Below, in pieces: positions 23,541-34,690 of a DNA stretch of 64,000 bases. Source of the stretch: Liolophura sinensis (taxonomy: Eukaryota; Mollusca; Polyplacophora; Chitonida; Chitonidae). Each line of letters starts with the position of its first letter. The first letter of the stretch is position 1. The notes beneath the pieces are model-generated. The model was not told the origin of the DNA, ran no database searches, and saw nothing but the letters and a program-made list of their open reading frames with translations. The stretch is from assembly GCF_032854445.1 (NCBI RefSeq), contig NC_088295.1:47109385-47173384 (forward strand), written 5' to 3'. The translations under genes and the position numbers were made by a program.

Positions 23541-24406
23541 TGTTTAGAGAAGGTTTGTCTGCGAGTACGTGTGGGCAAGGATGCATGAGGGTGGGAGTGA
23601 ATGACCTCTCCCATGTTGCATGGATGTTCTGTATGAAAGATACAATCTTCCAAAGAAATCAGCGTATTTGTCAAAACAGAATGTAAGAGATCAAATCGGA
23701 CTGTGCCAAAGATCCAGTCCAATCAACGCACCGTACGCAACTTTTACATAATCAATATTGTTTGAAAACCCAATCTCATTTTCTTGCAGTTTTATAACGG
23801 AACTTCTGGCGTTCCAATCAGTAGTATACACAACGTGTATATGCCCGTGTATTCATCCTATATTTATTTCGTTTTGTGTGTGTCAACATATTTTGGAGTA
23901 CTTTATATAAATGCTGATAACACCAAGGGATACAACCGGCTGTGGATGACCAAGTACCCATTAAGCCTTGTTGGACCACTACACATAAAATTGCGAATGA
24001 AAAAGATGTTGTTCTCCACCTGAAAATCTAGCATTCCAGTCACCATTTTAACGCGTTATTTGACCTTCGAATGAGTTTATTTTCGTCCGTTTCCTTAAGC
24101 AGCATTAAGTAGGCCACAAGTCATAGTATGCAAAGAAGAGTGACAGTTTTCGTAGAGGTTTGCGATTCCATCCACGATGTTTATATTTGTGGCACTCATT
24201 TTGTTCTGTATATAATACCAATATAAGGCCCAATTACAACGTCAATCTCCTTCAATTTCAGTTTCATGCCCGATATCCACAATGAATACCACCCCAACCA
24301 CAGTGTCCCCAAAGCCTGCCATATCTGGCTAATTCCCACCACACCCACGGCCTTTCGCTCCAATGCTTCATAACAACAGTGACCGGTCCCAGAACGGGAC
24401 AGTCCC
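23541..24406. other. Non-coding segment
   Basis: Unique sequence with small chance frames (23784-24023, 24264-24455). No gene. Confidence 0.6.
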
Positions 24407-24520
24407 AGTTACATGACTGTAGTACAGACAATACTGTTGTCGCATTGAGTTTCACCCACTCCTAGTTACATGACTGTAGTACAGACAATGCTGTTGTCGC
24501 ATTGAGTTTCACCCACTCCT
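24407..24520. repeat. Tandem duplication, two 57-bp units
   Basis: AGTTACATGACTGTAGTACA begins units at 24407 and 24464; the copies differ at one position (ATACTG versus ATGCTG). Recent duplication. Confidence 0.97.
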
Positions 24521-24585
24521 ACCCTCTTCAACCACTTCAACTCCGAAATGGTTACACCATCTCTGATGTGGTTTTAAAGATTCCG

Positions 24586-25300
24586 GATGGTGCCTTGTGC
24601 GCATCCATCTTTACTAAAGGCCACTCATTCCAAAAATCATTGTCTACGTCTCATGCCAAAGTGTCAAATTCTAAAGCATTTCCGCTTTCCAAAGCAGCTC
24701 TCTTGACCTTCATACGATTTCCAGCTGGAACACTGATTGATTCAGAATAAATTTAAGCAGATCTTTGTATTTGAATGGCTTTACTCTCTTACTAAATTGC
24801 GTGGGACTTCAATGCCCATGTTTACCGGTAGCTGCAATTAATCTTAAATCGCTGACTTGCCTCAACGTGCTTAAATAGATAACTATTACATGTGAAATTC
24901 TCATAACTGTTGAGCCCATTAGACAATTAATCGCTCATGGTTTTTGTGCGCATCTATCTTCACTAAAGGTCACTCATTCCGAAAATACCACTGTTTTCTT
25001 CTTATGTCATTGTGTCAAATTCCAAAGCACTTCCGCTTTCTAAAGCAGCTCTCCCTATCGTCTCACCCTGAAGCACTGGCTGATTAAGAATAAAGTTGAG
25101 CAGACCTTTATGTTTGAATGACTTCACTACCAGACTGAATGGCGTGGGACTTCAATTCCCTATTATAGAGCCCATGTATCCGGTAATTGTAATTCGTCTA
25201 GAACCCTCAAATTATCCCCACTGTAACACGATCAAACAATTAACTATCACATTTGAATTTCTCTTAAGTGATGAAACCATTAGGCAATGAATCGCTCTCA
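24586..25300. repeat. Old tandem duplication of a ~350-bp segment
   Basis: Copy 1 is about 24586-24938 and copy 2 about 24939-25300. Matching landmarks in order: TTGTGCGCATC at 24595/24944, GTGTCAAATTC, AGCA(T/C)TTCCGCTTTC, AAAGCAGCTCTC, GCGTGGGACTTCAAT, TTACCGGTA-like, and CATTAGACAATTAATCGCTC versus CATTAGGCAATGAATCGCTC. Copies differ by many substitutions and indels, yet some blocks are intact, as in a functional or simply old duplication. Coding seems unlikely: frames are not shared. Confidence 0.85.
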
Positions 25301-25796
25301 GCTGAGTAGATGCTGAGTTGGATTTTAGCTGAATGGTAATGATGCACTGTGATTATTGGACTAAAATGTCTCAACGTTCCCGTTCACGTAAGCCCATACT
25401 TGATCTCTTGCGATAAAAGACAGCATGGCCATCCTGTTCATACTGATATATTTTTGGCGGAACATTAAGAGCTAAGAGCAGCATGTAGCAGGGGGGGGGG
25501 GGGGGGGGTTAGGTAACTGGGGTAAGGTGCGAAGTTAAGACCGATTGTTACATGAACATTGGGTACAGTTGAAAGTTTTCACCGCAACGTCAGTTTATTG
25601 TCAACCGTTACACATCACAAACATAAACAGCGAATATTCCGCCCTCAAAGTTTTTGTACGTTTTCATTCTTTTCGTAAGGATACAATTATTCCAGATTTT
25701 AAGTTTTTAAGATTTCACTGAATTTGTAAAAGTACATCTCTGCTGGGTGTCAGATGCATGCACTGAATAAACGGTCGTTATTGCGCTAATATCACT
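25301..25796. other. Non-coding segment with poly-G tract
   Basis: Includes a run of 18 G at 25491-25508. Otherwise unique. Confidence 0.7.
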
Positions 25797-26047
25797 TCAG
25801 CTCAATCATGGCACGGTCTGCTCATTGACCCAGCAGCCTCTCACCAATGCGGTCGCTGTGAGTTCAAGTCCAGCTCATGCTGGCTTCCTCTCCGGCAGTG
25901 CATGGGAAGGTATGCCACCAACCTTCGGATGGTCGTGAGTTTTCCCCAGACTCTGCCCTGTTTCCTCCCACCATAATGCTGACCGCCGTCGTATAAGTGA
26001 TATATTCTTGAGTACGGCGTAAAACACCAATGAAATAAATAAATAGA
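25797..26047 (+). mobile_element. SINE family A, near full-length with decayed head
   Basis: Clear from GACCCAGCAGCCTCTCACCA through B-box GAGTTCAAGTCC, core and 3' block to an AAAT-type tail. The A-box half of the head (from about 25797) is scrambled. The minus-strand frame at 25864-26109 is its translation. Confidence 0.9.
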
Positions 26048-26164
26048 TTACATTGCCTTTTTGGAAACAATATGAGTCTTGGGCAATAAGCTATATGGAA
26101 CCTTTTCATTGTATATATAAAGGATTTCTTCTACAGTTTCGATTACTTTATTAAACACACAGTT

Positions 26165-26416
26165 GGTTTTAACCTTCCAAATGCACGTTTACTATAATAG
26201 TTGGAAGTAATTTATCCATGCATGGAATTCAAATTTGCAAACATATCTGGTTTTAACCTTCCAAATGCACGTTTACTATAATAGTTGGAAGTAATTTATC
26301 CATGCATGGAATTCAAATTTGCAAACATATCTGGTTTTAACCTTCCAAATGCACGTTTACTATAATAGTTGGAAGTAATTTATCCATGCATGGAATTCAA
26401 ATTTGCAAACATATCT
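26165..26416. repeat. Tandem array, three 84-bp units
   Basis: Three apparently identical copies starting GGTTTTAACCTTCCAAATGC at 26165, 26249 and 26333, exactly 252 bases. Such identity means very recent expansion or an assembly effect. Confidence 0.97.
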
Positions 26417-28839
26417 GCACTATACTGAAATGGCAACACCGGAAGCCTATACTATCAGAAATGATCTAACCTTTTTACTATGGACCACTGAACAGTAACA
26501 ACTAGGCAGCTATAGTCCCACATATTAAAGCAAATACTAAAACCATCGCCTGGAGGAAAGAACATTTGTACCGCATTATTTGGATACAGACTGATAAAAT
26601 TAAATGATCCCTTCTCAACTTAGACCGAGTGCAGATTTTTTGCATTTCCCGTTGCATAAGCATTACCTCCGCCTTGGGCTATAGCTTTGTCCGTCCTGCC
26701 GCCCCATGTAAAATATCTTAATTGCCAATTTTATTTCTTTTTCGTCTCCAGTACAGCACGAATAAATGCTTCGAACTGGAAAGCGAAATTTCTTTCACGC
26801 TGTATGCCATCTAGAAAGGTTACAACAAACGGCAAGAGTTGGGCTCAGTTACACAGTTACAAACGGATTTGTAATACACGGTCTGTTTAAGAAATGCGTC
26901 CAGAAATCTATCAACGTACTAAAAATGTTAAGTGTTGACTTTAGAGCTTAACATTCCCTCACAAAAAAGGAGACTTACAGAACCGTACATTGTACTCAGT
27001 ATGATGCCAAATGTATTCATTGGTCCTCGACACCTTGTAAAGTGATATAAAGAAACTTCAAACAGAGCCTTTCGACTGAGCAATTTAGTGAACCATTTTA
27101 TTACACAGTCAGGGGAAATGACATTTGGAAAAAATAAAGAAGCACATTACGTAATCTAATCAGTGCCTTTCTTGAGCTGCGGGGGTGGGTGCGTGGGGGT
27201 GTAAGGGTGTGTGAGGGGGATGTGTGTGTGTATGCTTGAGGGAGGGGGGAGATGCAAGAGTTTTTCACACCATTTTTGTGCAGAAATCCATTTACGAAGA
27301 AAGAATGAGTTGACGAATTACGCAGGAGGATAAAAGATGAAAACAGGTCTTAATCTCGTTAAATAATGGCTTTGATCAACGAAAAATTGACTATGGTGAA
27401 ATTCTTATCCACGCACACTCCACTTATAAAGGTGTCAATCTGTCAAACGTGTTATAAGCTGCAACCACGAGCACTGTCGCCTTGTTTGTCTGTCATTGTG
27501 TCAGTCGGTCAAATTTTTTGACACCCTATCTTATAACAGGGCAATAACAAAGGTCCTGGGTATAAGACGACATCGACTTCTTGCAGGATGTCGTAGATAT
27601 TGAGCATTCGCGAATATTTTTAGCTGATCTGAAATGTGCCATTCAAACTGGGCTTCTACTTTCTGTAGATCGCATTAACCCCCCCCCCCCCTCCCCCCAC
27701 CAAAAAAAAAAGGAAAAAAGAACACATGATATATTGGGCATTCCATCAACGTTCCACAAGACTATTAGTAATGGGTTTTCAAAAAAGATATCCGCCAAAT
27801 TGATATTTCGTCCGATGAACACATATACTTAACTGTTTTAAGATTCCTTTGGTATAAATAGTTCGATGATGTCTCGCAGCACGCCTTCAGTTATTTTTGT
27901 CTACAATACAACTGCTCATATATTTTTGCCTTCACAAACAAATCGTTACAATACCGTCATCATCATGCTGTTATAGCAGCGCATTGCTTGCTTATTGTCA
28001 AACATCGCAGATATTATATAGGCCTGTGTCATTCTTTCTCCACTAAGTATATCGCACGATTAGCACATTTAAAATTCAAAATTTTACAGGGAGAGATATA
28101 CACTAAAAATAATTTATCCGTATGCAAAAAATGGCTTTTGCATTTTGTTGTTCCATTGGGCGTGTGTCGTAGTTCAAGGTCATATGCTAATAGCGATACT
28201 GGCTAAGGTTACACGTGGATATATATGCTAATATGCTAAGTGCCCGCAAGTCCTGCTCTTGTCCACGGTTATACATGTAAACAGGATCGGTGCATGCACC
28301 CCTGCATGCCAACATGCTTTTCTTGACCAGATGTACATCTATAGTCAGTCCAGTGCATGTCGCCCAAGGCGTAGACAGTGATATAATAGAATACGGTCAT
28401 TAAGCTTATTCTGGAAAGACTGAGACAACTTAAGAGCGGTATGGGTAAGGGGTGGGTGTGCATGGGGCCCGAGTTCGGGGTGGGGTATGGGACATGGGTG
28501 AAATTATAGAGATTCAGCACCCGAGCCTGTCACAAAGCGGTTTCCGCGGCATGTTTTTTGTTGGATATGGGAGCCCATGCACTGAGATATTTATCATGAT
28601 GTATGACACGCCATGATTGTTGTTTTCAACCGGTTTCCATGCAGTATAAAAGCCGATATGCTCGTAACTCATTGATGTGTCAGGGTGTTTTCCAGTTTTC
28701 CAGTTGTTCCGTTATCCGCTTCACTGAAATCTAGTATAATCATAGTTCTGTGTATACACAAACTACCAAAATTGATTACTTGAGAGTTGTAAGGACTAGG
28801 GTTATATTTACGTGTTAATTTCCACATGCATTCATTTTT
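26417..28839. other. Non-coding segment with G-rich and C-rich tracts
   Basis: G-rich stretch at 27181-27252 with G-quadruplex spacing (GGGGGTGGGTGCGTGGGGG and GGG after five bases), a C-rich run at 27680-27698, and another G-rich stretch at 28440-28495. Small frames without domains. No gene. Confidence 0.6.
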
Positions 28840-29180
28840 TCCCCACGGTCACGTGCTTTTACTGATTTTTCATCGTTAAAATTGAATGGGGAGATGTTCA
28901 ATTTGCATACAAAGACATTGCCATTTTAGATTCTGTCACGTGCCACTGTAATTTTTATAACATTATTGCGCTGTTTAATTCGAGATTTATATATTTTTTT
29001 GGAAAGGATTTACTTAATTTGTAGTGGAATGCTCTGTATTCGAACTTTCATCAGACAGCATGCCGGGTCCTTGGCCGATTGCTACACCACTCGAGTTGAT
29101 GTGCTAGAACACTGACGGAGGAAAATGGTAAGGATTGAATGCGCATGTGCGTGCGTCACATGCCTTTGTCACGTAAACTA
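28840..29180. promoter_or_regulatory. E-box cluster (CACGTG type)
   Basis: GGTCACGTGCTT with CACGTG at 28850, TGTCACGTGCCA with CACGTG at 28937, then GTCACATGCC at 29156 and TGTCACGTAA at 29168. The repeated GTCACGTG context is that bound by bHLH-zip factors such as USF and MITF/TFE (known). No gene next to it is visible, so its role is unknown. Confidence 0.3.
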
Positions 29181-29967
29181 CATCTGAAAAGCGTCTACCC
29201 CACATCTGGCCAGACTGACGTAAGAAGGGACGTAGAAAGTTACACGTAGGCGATTATTTTCAATCAGTGGCGTGAAGCTGACCTTTTTTTTTATATTATA
29301 AAACAAGTTAAGTTTAAAAAGCCTATTTTAAAAAAAGAAATAATTACCAAGTCAATGTTGTTTTACGTTTTGTGCTGTATGTACAACGACTTGAAGATCA
29401 TTGAGCCCTTCTTGACAAAACCGCACGCAGGACACATTCGAATGGGGAATTTTCTTAGGCAGATGACGATACCTTGCGCATGGCAGTCATTACGGAGATA
29501 CATGACGTCACCTGCCATAACTCCAACATGCACGGACAAGTGTGTTCATTCGCGAAGAACAAAGCCCCAGGAGAAGTTCCTCAAAGAAATAAAATAATTG
29601 GCTCTCCCAAAGATTTTTGAAAAAAAAAGAAAAAATCAATCTGTGCAAATCCAATCAAATATTTGCTAGAATTTCAGAACAGTCCAAATGTTTACATTTT
29701 ACAAAACATCAGCCTTGTTTGTGTGCCTTATACGGTTCAAAATCGGTGGTAAAGTCTGTAAAATTTATTATGTGGGTTTTTATATCATCATTAATTATAA
29801 TTTTAGTAACATTTTACCCTTACAAACAGTAAAAGTACGAGTGTACTTCAGATATTTTCTGAAAGGCAATTTGATTTGATAAGCCGATATAAATTTTTTG
29901 GGGTCAAAAATCCTCTTGCCCGATTTATCACTCAGTCAGTTAAAGATGGATTCGAACACGCGACACA
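29181..29967. other. Non-coding segment
   Basis: Two AT-rich chance frames (29355-29597, 29617-29832). No gene or repeat. Confidence 0.6.
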
Positions 29968-30115
29968 ATTTGTTTATTTGTTTGTCATTTAACGTCACAC
30001 TCAACAATTTTTCGCTTATACACATGCACGATGGCACGTTGATGGTCAGTGTTAGGGGTAGAGCGCCTTAAATAAAGAGAGCTACCGCTGTCCTGAAGCG
30101 TAGCACTTCACTCCA
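29968..30115 (-). mobile_element. Possible degraded SINE
   Basis: TTTGTTTATTTGTTTGTCAT followed by TTAACGTCACACTCAACAAT and TTTTTCGCTTATACACATGC is the layout of a SINE 3' end on the minus strand, then GAGAGCTACCGCTGTCC. Divergent subfamily. Confidence 0.5.
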
Positions 30116-30379
30116 CTCAGTCTTCTTAATTCCTGATCTGAATTAATGAAGTCATATACGCAGTCAGAGCATTTTTAGCCCCTTTAGAATATACTGTATA
30201 GAGTGGCATGTGGGCGGTGTATAAATAACAAAAGGCTCAACTCTAAAACATGCAAAGCAGGTGCCCGTTTACAGATATATACTGAAGCAAACGCGTCTTG
30301 CTTTTAAATTGAAACTACTAAGAATAGCTCCTTTATGCACCGGATATAAGAACAAAAAGATAAAGGCAGGTGACAAGAT

Positions 30380-30500
30380 GGCGTTTGTTGGAGTGACAAG
30401 GTGATCCAGGTGATGTAAGCTCGCGATCATCAGCGACAAGTGTGACGGACGGATTAATATCCTAACCTTTTGTCTCCGTCACATTCGTCATGGGATCCGT
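30380..30500. promoter_or_regulatory. Candidate regulatory block with hairpin and K50-homeodomain site
   Basis: GTGACGGA at 30442 is answered by TCCGTCAC at 30475, framing GGATTAATATCC at 30451-30462, which contains GGATTA, the site type bound by K50 homeodomains such as Otx, Gsc and Pitx (known). GTGACAAGGTGATCCAGGTG precedes it. No coding frame. Confidence 0.3.
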
Positions 30501-32594
30501 TCTTTCTTTCTTTCTGTCTTGCTGAATTAAGTCATGACATTCCTTAGAGAGTTCAAATATACACATGTATATATAACCATACGCATAGCCTAATTAATAT
30601 ACATAGATCTATATACATATACATCTTATTATAAGGTTGATGTTGTCTGCATTCCATCGCTTATTATTGTTGTTTATATATACGAATCAGATTTAAAGCA
30701 CCTTTTTTATCCAATGGCATTTCGGTTCATCAGTTATTAGATACGGTGTTTATGTAAGCCTGATAGGTAAACTTTCTCCCAAAAATGCATGAACATTTAA
30801 CATTGTTTTCGTTCATATTCTTGGTCCATTGTTGGTGCCTGGTAAAAATGTGCGCAATTCACAGAATATACTGTTATAATATCCTTCTCTGGCTTTCATT
30901 TAGAATTATACTAAGATTTGCGTTGGTTTGGCTGCGGTTTTAAGTCAAGAGGTCCGTCACTTACTTTACGAAGGACGGTGGTTTAATCCCGTCACTCCGT
31001 TTTCTGCTAAAAAAACATATGATTTTACGGTCGATTTGGTAAAGTTTTGCCAGAGCAGCATAGAGGAAAAGCGCATAAAATTTAATAATAATAAGCTATA
31101 TTTATAAATATAGCTCATCGAATCAGCTATATTTATAAATACATGATGCTGTTGGTCATCATCTTGTTAATTTGCCACCGTCTGTGCGGAATGAATCTAT
31201 TTTTTACAGTGACTTACGGCTCGAAACGGTTTTTCTGAAACTCTTTTTGAAATGAAATGGTTCTACGTCCATGCAGCATGCAGGCAGTTATTTATAAAGG
31301 GTTTTGTGACGGCAAAAGGTTCTTAATTGAAAGAAAAAGTGTACATGGTGTGGAGGGTCTTTTAGAAGCTTGTTAAAGAAACGATTTTTTGAGTGTGCAA
31401 TTGTTCCGAATTGGAAGAACATTTAAATGTGCTGTTTGGTATATACTATTTTTTCTGGTATCGTATGATTTCTGGTAGTGTCATGTAAAGTAATTTATTA
31501 GGTGTTGTCCCAAGAACCAAAAAAAGCAATTCCACCCTACCAGCGCTATATTTCACCATGTGCTCTGGCCCATCCAGTACTGTGAGCCATGAAAAAAAGA
31601 ACACTTAGAACCAAGCATGCATGGCGCCATCAGTATACTTCGGAGAAAGAAAATCAATTTGGTATGCCAAACATATTAATTATGTACACCTAAAAAAAAC
31701 AGTCAGAAAGAGTCTTGAAGAGACACAATCATAAGACTTAGCAAATTTGTGTGTATATGCTTTACCATGTAACACAAAGCAAGTCTTGAGAATCTGAACA
31801 GTGATAAGAATGATGTCATCTTTTCGACATCACTTATACTCGCGGTTAAAGCTAAACTGTCTTATCTGCTCTCGGTTAATTTGACGTTGACTGGCACATA
31901 AGGAATTTCCCCATTTATACCCCCTCTTTGAAAGTCTGGCTTAACAGTTACTACTTTTTTTACATATTGGATGTTTTTGACAGGTTATTTGGCTGGACAA
32001 ATCAAGCGTTGTATACCTATAACAAAGATTTCGCACACTAAATAATATTATTAAGACAAGGTGATGCGAAGATACTCAGTGCACTAATCCCTGATGTCTA
32101 TAAGTAAACAAGGTAAGTGAAAAAAAGGAAAGGTATACAAAATATGTCAGTTAGTTCGAAGTGACCTGACATGGCTAGCGGCCGGGTGATCAAAGGCCGA
32201 GTGACATGCCGTGCTGTCGAGTCTGTATAAGACGTTGGATGTTGTTACACGCCTGACTTGCTGCATGGGATACTAGTCAACATACGGTGCGGTCGCCTTT
32301 AATTAATCCGAAATTAAAAGCCCCCAGTCTTGAACAATATCGTCGTTCCGTCACGTCAGGGTATGAACAACTCATTAACCCGACTAAACTAGGTCTTCGC
32401 ATAAGTACAAGCGACGGTGTGATTTTAATTATTGCCTGGGAAACTCAAACGGGATGCTCTAGTCAATCACGCTGTCTCTGTGTGTACATGCATATTATAT
32501 GCATACATCTTCCATGAACGTAAGAATGTGTCAACTCCCCTACGAGCGCCATCACCTGCAATTTATTGAGGCATATATAAATACATTCTCTCAT
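30501..32594. other. Non-coding AT-rich segment
   Basis: Contains a perfect 22-base palindrome centred on TATATTTATAAATATA at 31094-31115, with a second half copy (AGCTATATTTATAAAT) at 31125. Otherwise unique AT-rich DNA with no gene. Confidence 0.65.
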
Positions 32595-32611
32595 AATTCA
32601 TTCATGCCGTC

Positions 32612-32729
32612 CGTGGGAAGGTCTCTCAGCAACCTGCGGATGATCGTGGGTTTCCCTCGGGATCTGCCCGGTTTCCTCCCAATCACCACCATAAAACACC
32701 AATGAAATAAATAAATAAATAAACAAATA
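32612..32729 (+). mobile_element. SINE family A, truncated and internally deleted
   Basis: Begins GTGGGAAGGTCTCTCAGCAA, keeps the core, then jumps from CGGTTTCCTCCCAATCACCA to TAAAACACCAATGAAATAAA, skipping the CGTCGTATAAGTG-to-GTACGGC part. Flanked by AATTCATTCATG at 32595 and 32730; the similarity continues to CCGTC/TCGTC. Confidence 0.9.
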
Positions 32730-32785
32730 AATTCATTCATGTCGTCTTAAATCGGCTTAAGCGCTGTTCTCGACGCAGCTGAATT

Positions 32786-32788
<3 letters not shown>

Positions 32789-32857
<69 letters not shown>
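32789..32857. repeat. TA dinucleotide microsatellite, about 34 repeats
   Basis: Uninterrupted TA run. The Tyr-Ile stretch of the minus-strand frame at 32757-33065 is its translation. Confidence 0.98.
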
Positions 32858-32860
<3 letters not shown>

Positions 32861-32924
32861 ATGAGTTCATATATGACTTGAACTCAAATATATATACAGA
32901 AGAACGGAAACTTGATTGACAGGT

Positions 32925-33105
32925 GTTACTTTTACGCCGTATACTCAAGACGACGGCCGTCAGCATCATGGAGGAAGGAAACCATGCTGGCGGGTGAAGC
33001 TCACGACCATCAGCAAGAGCTGGACTTGAACTCATCGTAATCGATGTAAGCGGCTCCTGACCCACCGTGCTGCGCTAGCATGCTAATCACTCGACCAATC
33101 TCGAA
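32925..33105 (-). mobile_element. SINE family A, degraded but with head
   Basis: On the plus strand TTTTACGCCGTATACTCAAG, GACGGCCGTCAGCATCATGG, CTGGACTTGAACTCATCG (B-box) and TGCGCTAGCATGCTAATCAC (A-box side) follow in the order of a minus-strand SINE, with core deletions. Confidence 0.82.
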
Positions 33106-33399
33106 GCTATACATTTGTCGTGTTCTGGAGTGATTAAACCCCAATAAAATGAATAAAGAACATCAACGACATTCGCGAAGAATTTGTGACCGGAAAATTA
33201 ATGCCGTCACTAAATGTGCATTTTACGGTTTCATCTTGCATGAGGAAATCGTTTACGTGCATACAGTTATTTAAGTATTTCTGTAACGCAATGTTGTGCA
33301 CTATCACCAATTCTGATTTGGCGTACTACCGTTGGAAGCGTGAACGGATGATTTTTTTCAGTGATGTCCGACTATAGCGAGTGAGAAAAAAAAATCTGT
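33106..33399. other. Non-coding segment
   Basis: Unique AT-rich sequence; the frame 33186-33377 has no domain. Confidence 0.6.
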
Positions 33400-33960
33400 T
33401 TTGCCCTAAAGAGATTGATTAGACGCGCTTTGACACATAAAAGACCATCGATCAATGTATGAGGTGTTGGGCGATATATATATAGAGGCCAACGGAGCCC
33501 TAAAATGTCGGGCAACCCACCTAACCCCCCGGAGGCTCTGGTCTACAGGACAAAAATTCACGGAAATCCAAGAGGATTATAAATGGTGGGAGTTTTGTTG
33601 GGAGCTGGGGACTAGCAACACTTTCCCACCACTTGTACTTCTTCCCGCCGTGTATATACAGTGACACCTGAGTCGTCCAATAAAAGGCATTAGTTAGACA
33701 ATGTGCCCGGTTTGTTTCGGGCTAATCCCCTGCCGTAGGGTCACTTCATCATGCCCGCCTGGCCTGATTTGGATCTCCTTGGACTCGACACAAAACAGAC
33801 ACCGTGTTAAAAAAAAAAAAGCTAAAGGGTCGTTAAACTACACGAACTGTTTTTATTACACCTGTCGTGAGATATTCAGTGCCGCTTTATATAGGCCAAT
33901 CACGCGACAATGTCTCTTAATTATATACTTAGGGTTGCCGTGATTACAGACACACCGTTT
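33400..33960. promoter_or_regulatory. Candidate non-coding regulatory block, GC-richer
   Basis: Complex sequence with GGGAGTTTTGTTGGGAGCTG near 33589, CTTTCCCACCACTTGT (E2-like) near 33622 and GGGCTAATCCCCTGCC at 33719 (K50-type TAATCCCC). The 69- and 80-codon frames have no domain. Inference from composition and motifs. Confidence 0.3.
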
Positions 33961-34314
33961 TGTGCCTTTACGGAAATGCGTCTTCTTCGGGTGCCATGAC
34001 AAGTTACTTCTAAACAACAAAGCATTTCTTTGAGTATAAAAGTCCTTTCCGCATTTTTCTCAAGCGAGTATCGCACGAAACCATTATTGATTGAGAAGTT
34101 GTCTAGTGTATTTTCAGGTATGGTTTTAACGCTTTCACGGAAGCAACGGTCTATTGCTTGATTAGCAGTCTAAGTAATAATGGTGACTATAGAACCAAAG
34201 CAAGGGTACGATTGAAATGTTTTTATTTGCACGCAGTACATTATTGTATTAAGAGTATGCACGAAATATCCAGTATAGCAGTTTTCTGAAATTCTTCACT
34301 ACCAGAGTATTGCT
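33961..34314. other. Non-coding segment
   Basis: Unique sequence, nothing recognised. Confidence 0.6.
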
Positions 34315-34505
34315 TTATTTATCTGAATGGTGCACCGTACTCAAGATTGTTTCGGTTATATGATGGTATATGTATAATCGAATTTATGGCTAGAGAAAAC
34401 TTAAAGTCACTGACGAAAGACGGAGAGCTCGATTCGAACCCGCCATCTCAGTGCATGGTCATGCACGGGCCTAAAAGTCGCAATGAACCAGCGAGCGCAC
34501 TAACG
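34315..34505 (-). mobile_element. Divergent tRNA-headed SINE
   Basis: On the minus strand: GCGTTAGTGCGCTCGCTGGT (A-box side of a tRNA-like head), GCGGGTTCGAATCGAGC (an almost canonical B-box GGTTCGAATC), then a body ending in ACAATCTTGAGTACGGTGC and AAAT. The 3' block is shared with family A but the head is different, so this is a separate subfamily. Confidence 0.7.
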
Positions 34506-34606
34506 CTATAACATTATAACAGTGTAACATGTAAGAGATGTAAACGGTATTGCGTCCATGTATGTATCACATAATTATCAAGATACAACCTGAATGGGAT
34601 ACTGCA

Positions 34607-34690
34607 AAGCGATGGAACGATAATGAGTTCAGCGATGAAAAGATGCTCCATCGCTTCGTAGGATCGTTCCATCGCTTCGTTCCATCGTCG
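34607..34690. repeat. Inverted repeat with GATGGAACGAT arms
   Basis: AAGCGATGGAACGAT at 34607-34621 is exactly complementary to ATCGTTCCATCGCTT at 34664-34678, and further CCATCGCTTCGT copies at 34648 and CGTTCCATCG at 34677 extend it. Fifteen-base perfect stem with a 42-base loop. Confidence 0.85.

Noticed and set aside
32757-33065. 102-codon minus-strand frame
   Set aside because: Its centre is a Tyr-Ile run from the TA microsatellite and its N-terminal part is a SINE.
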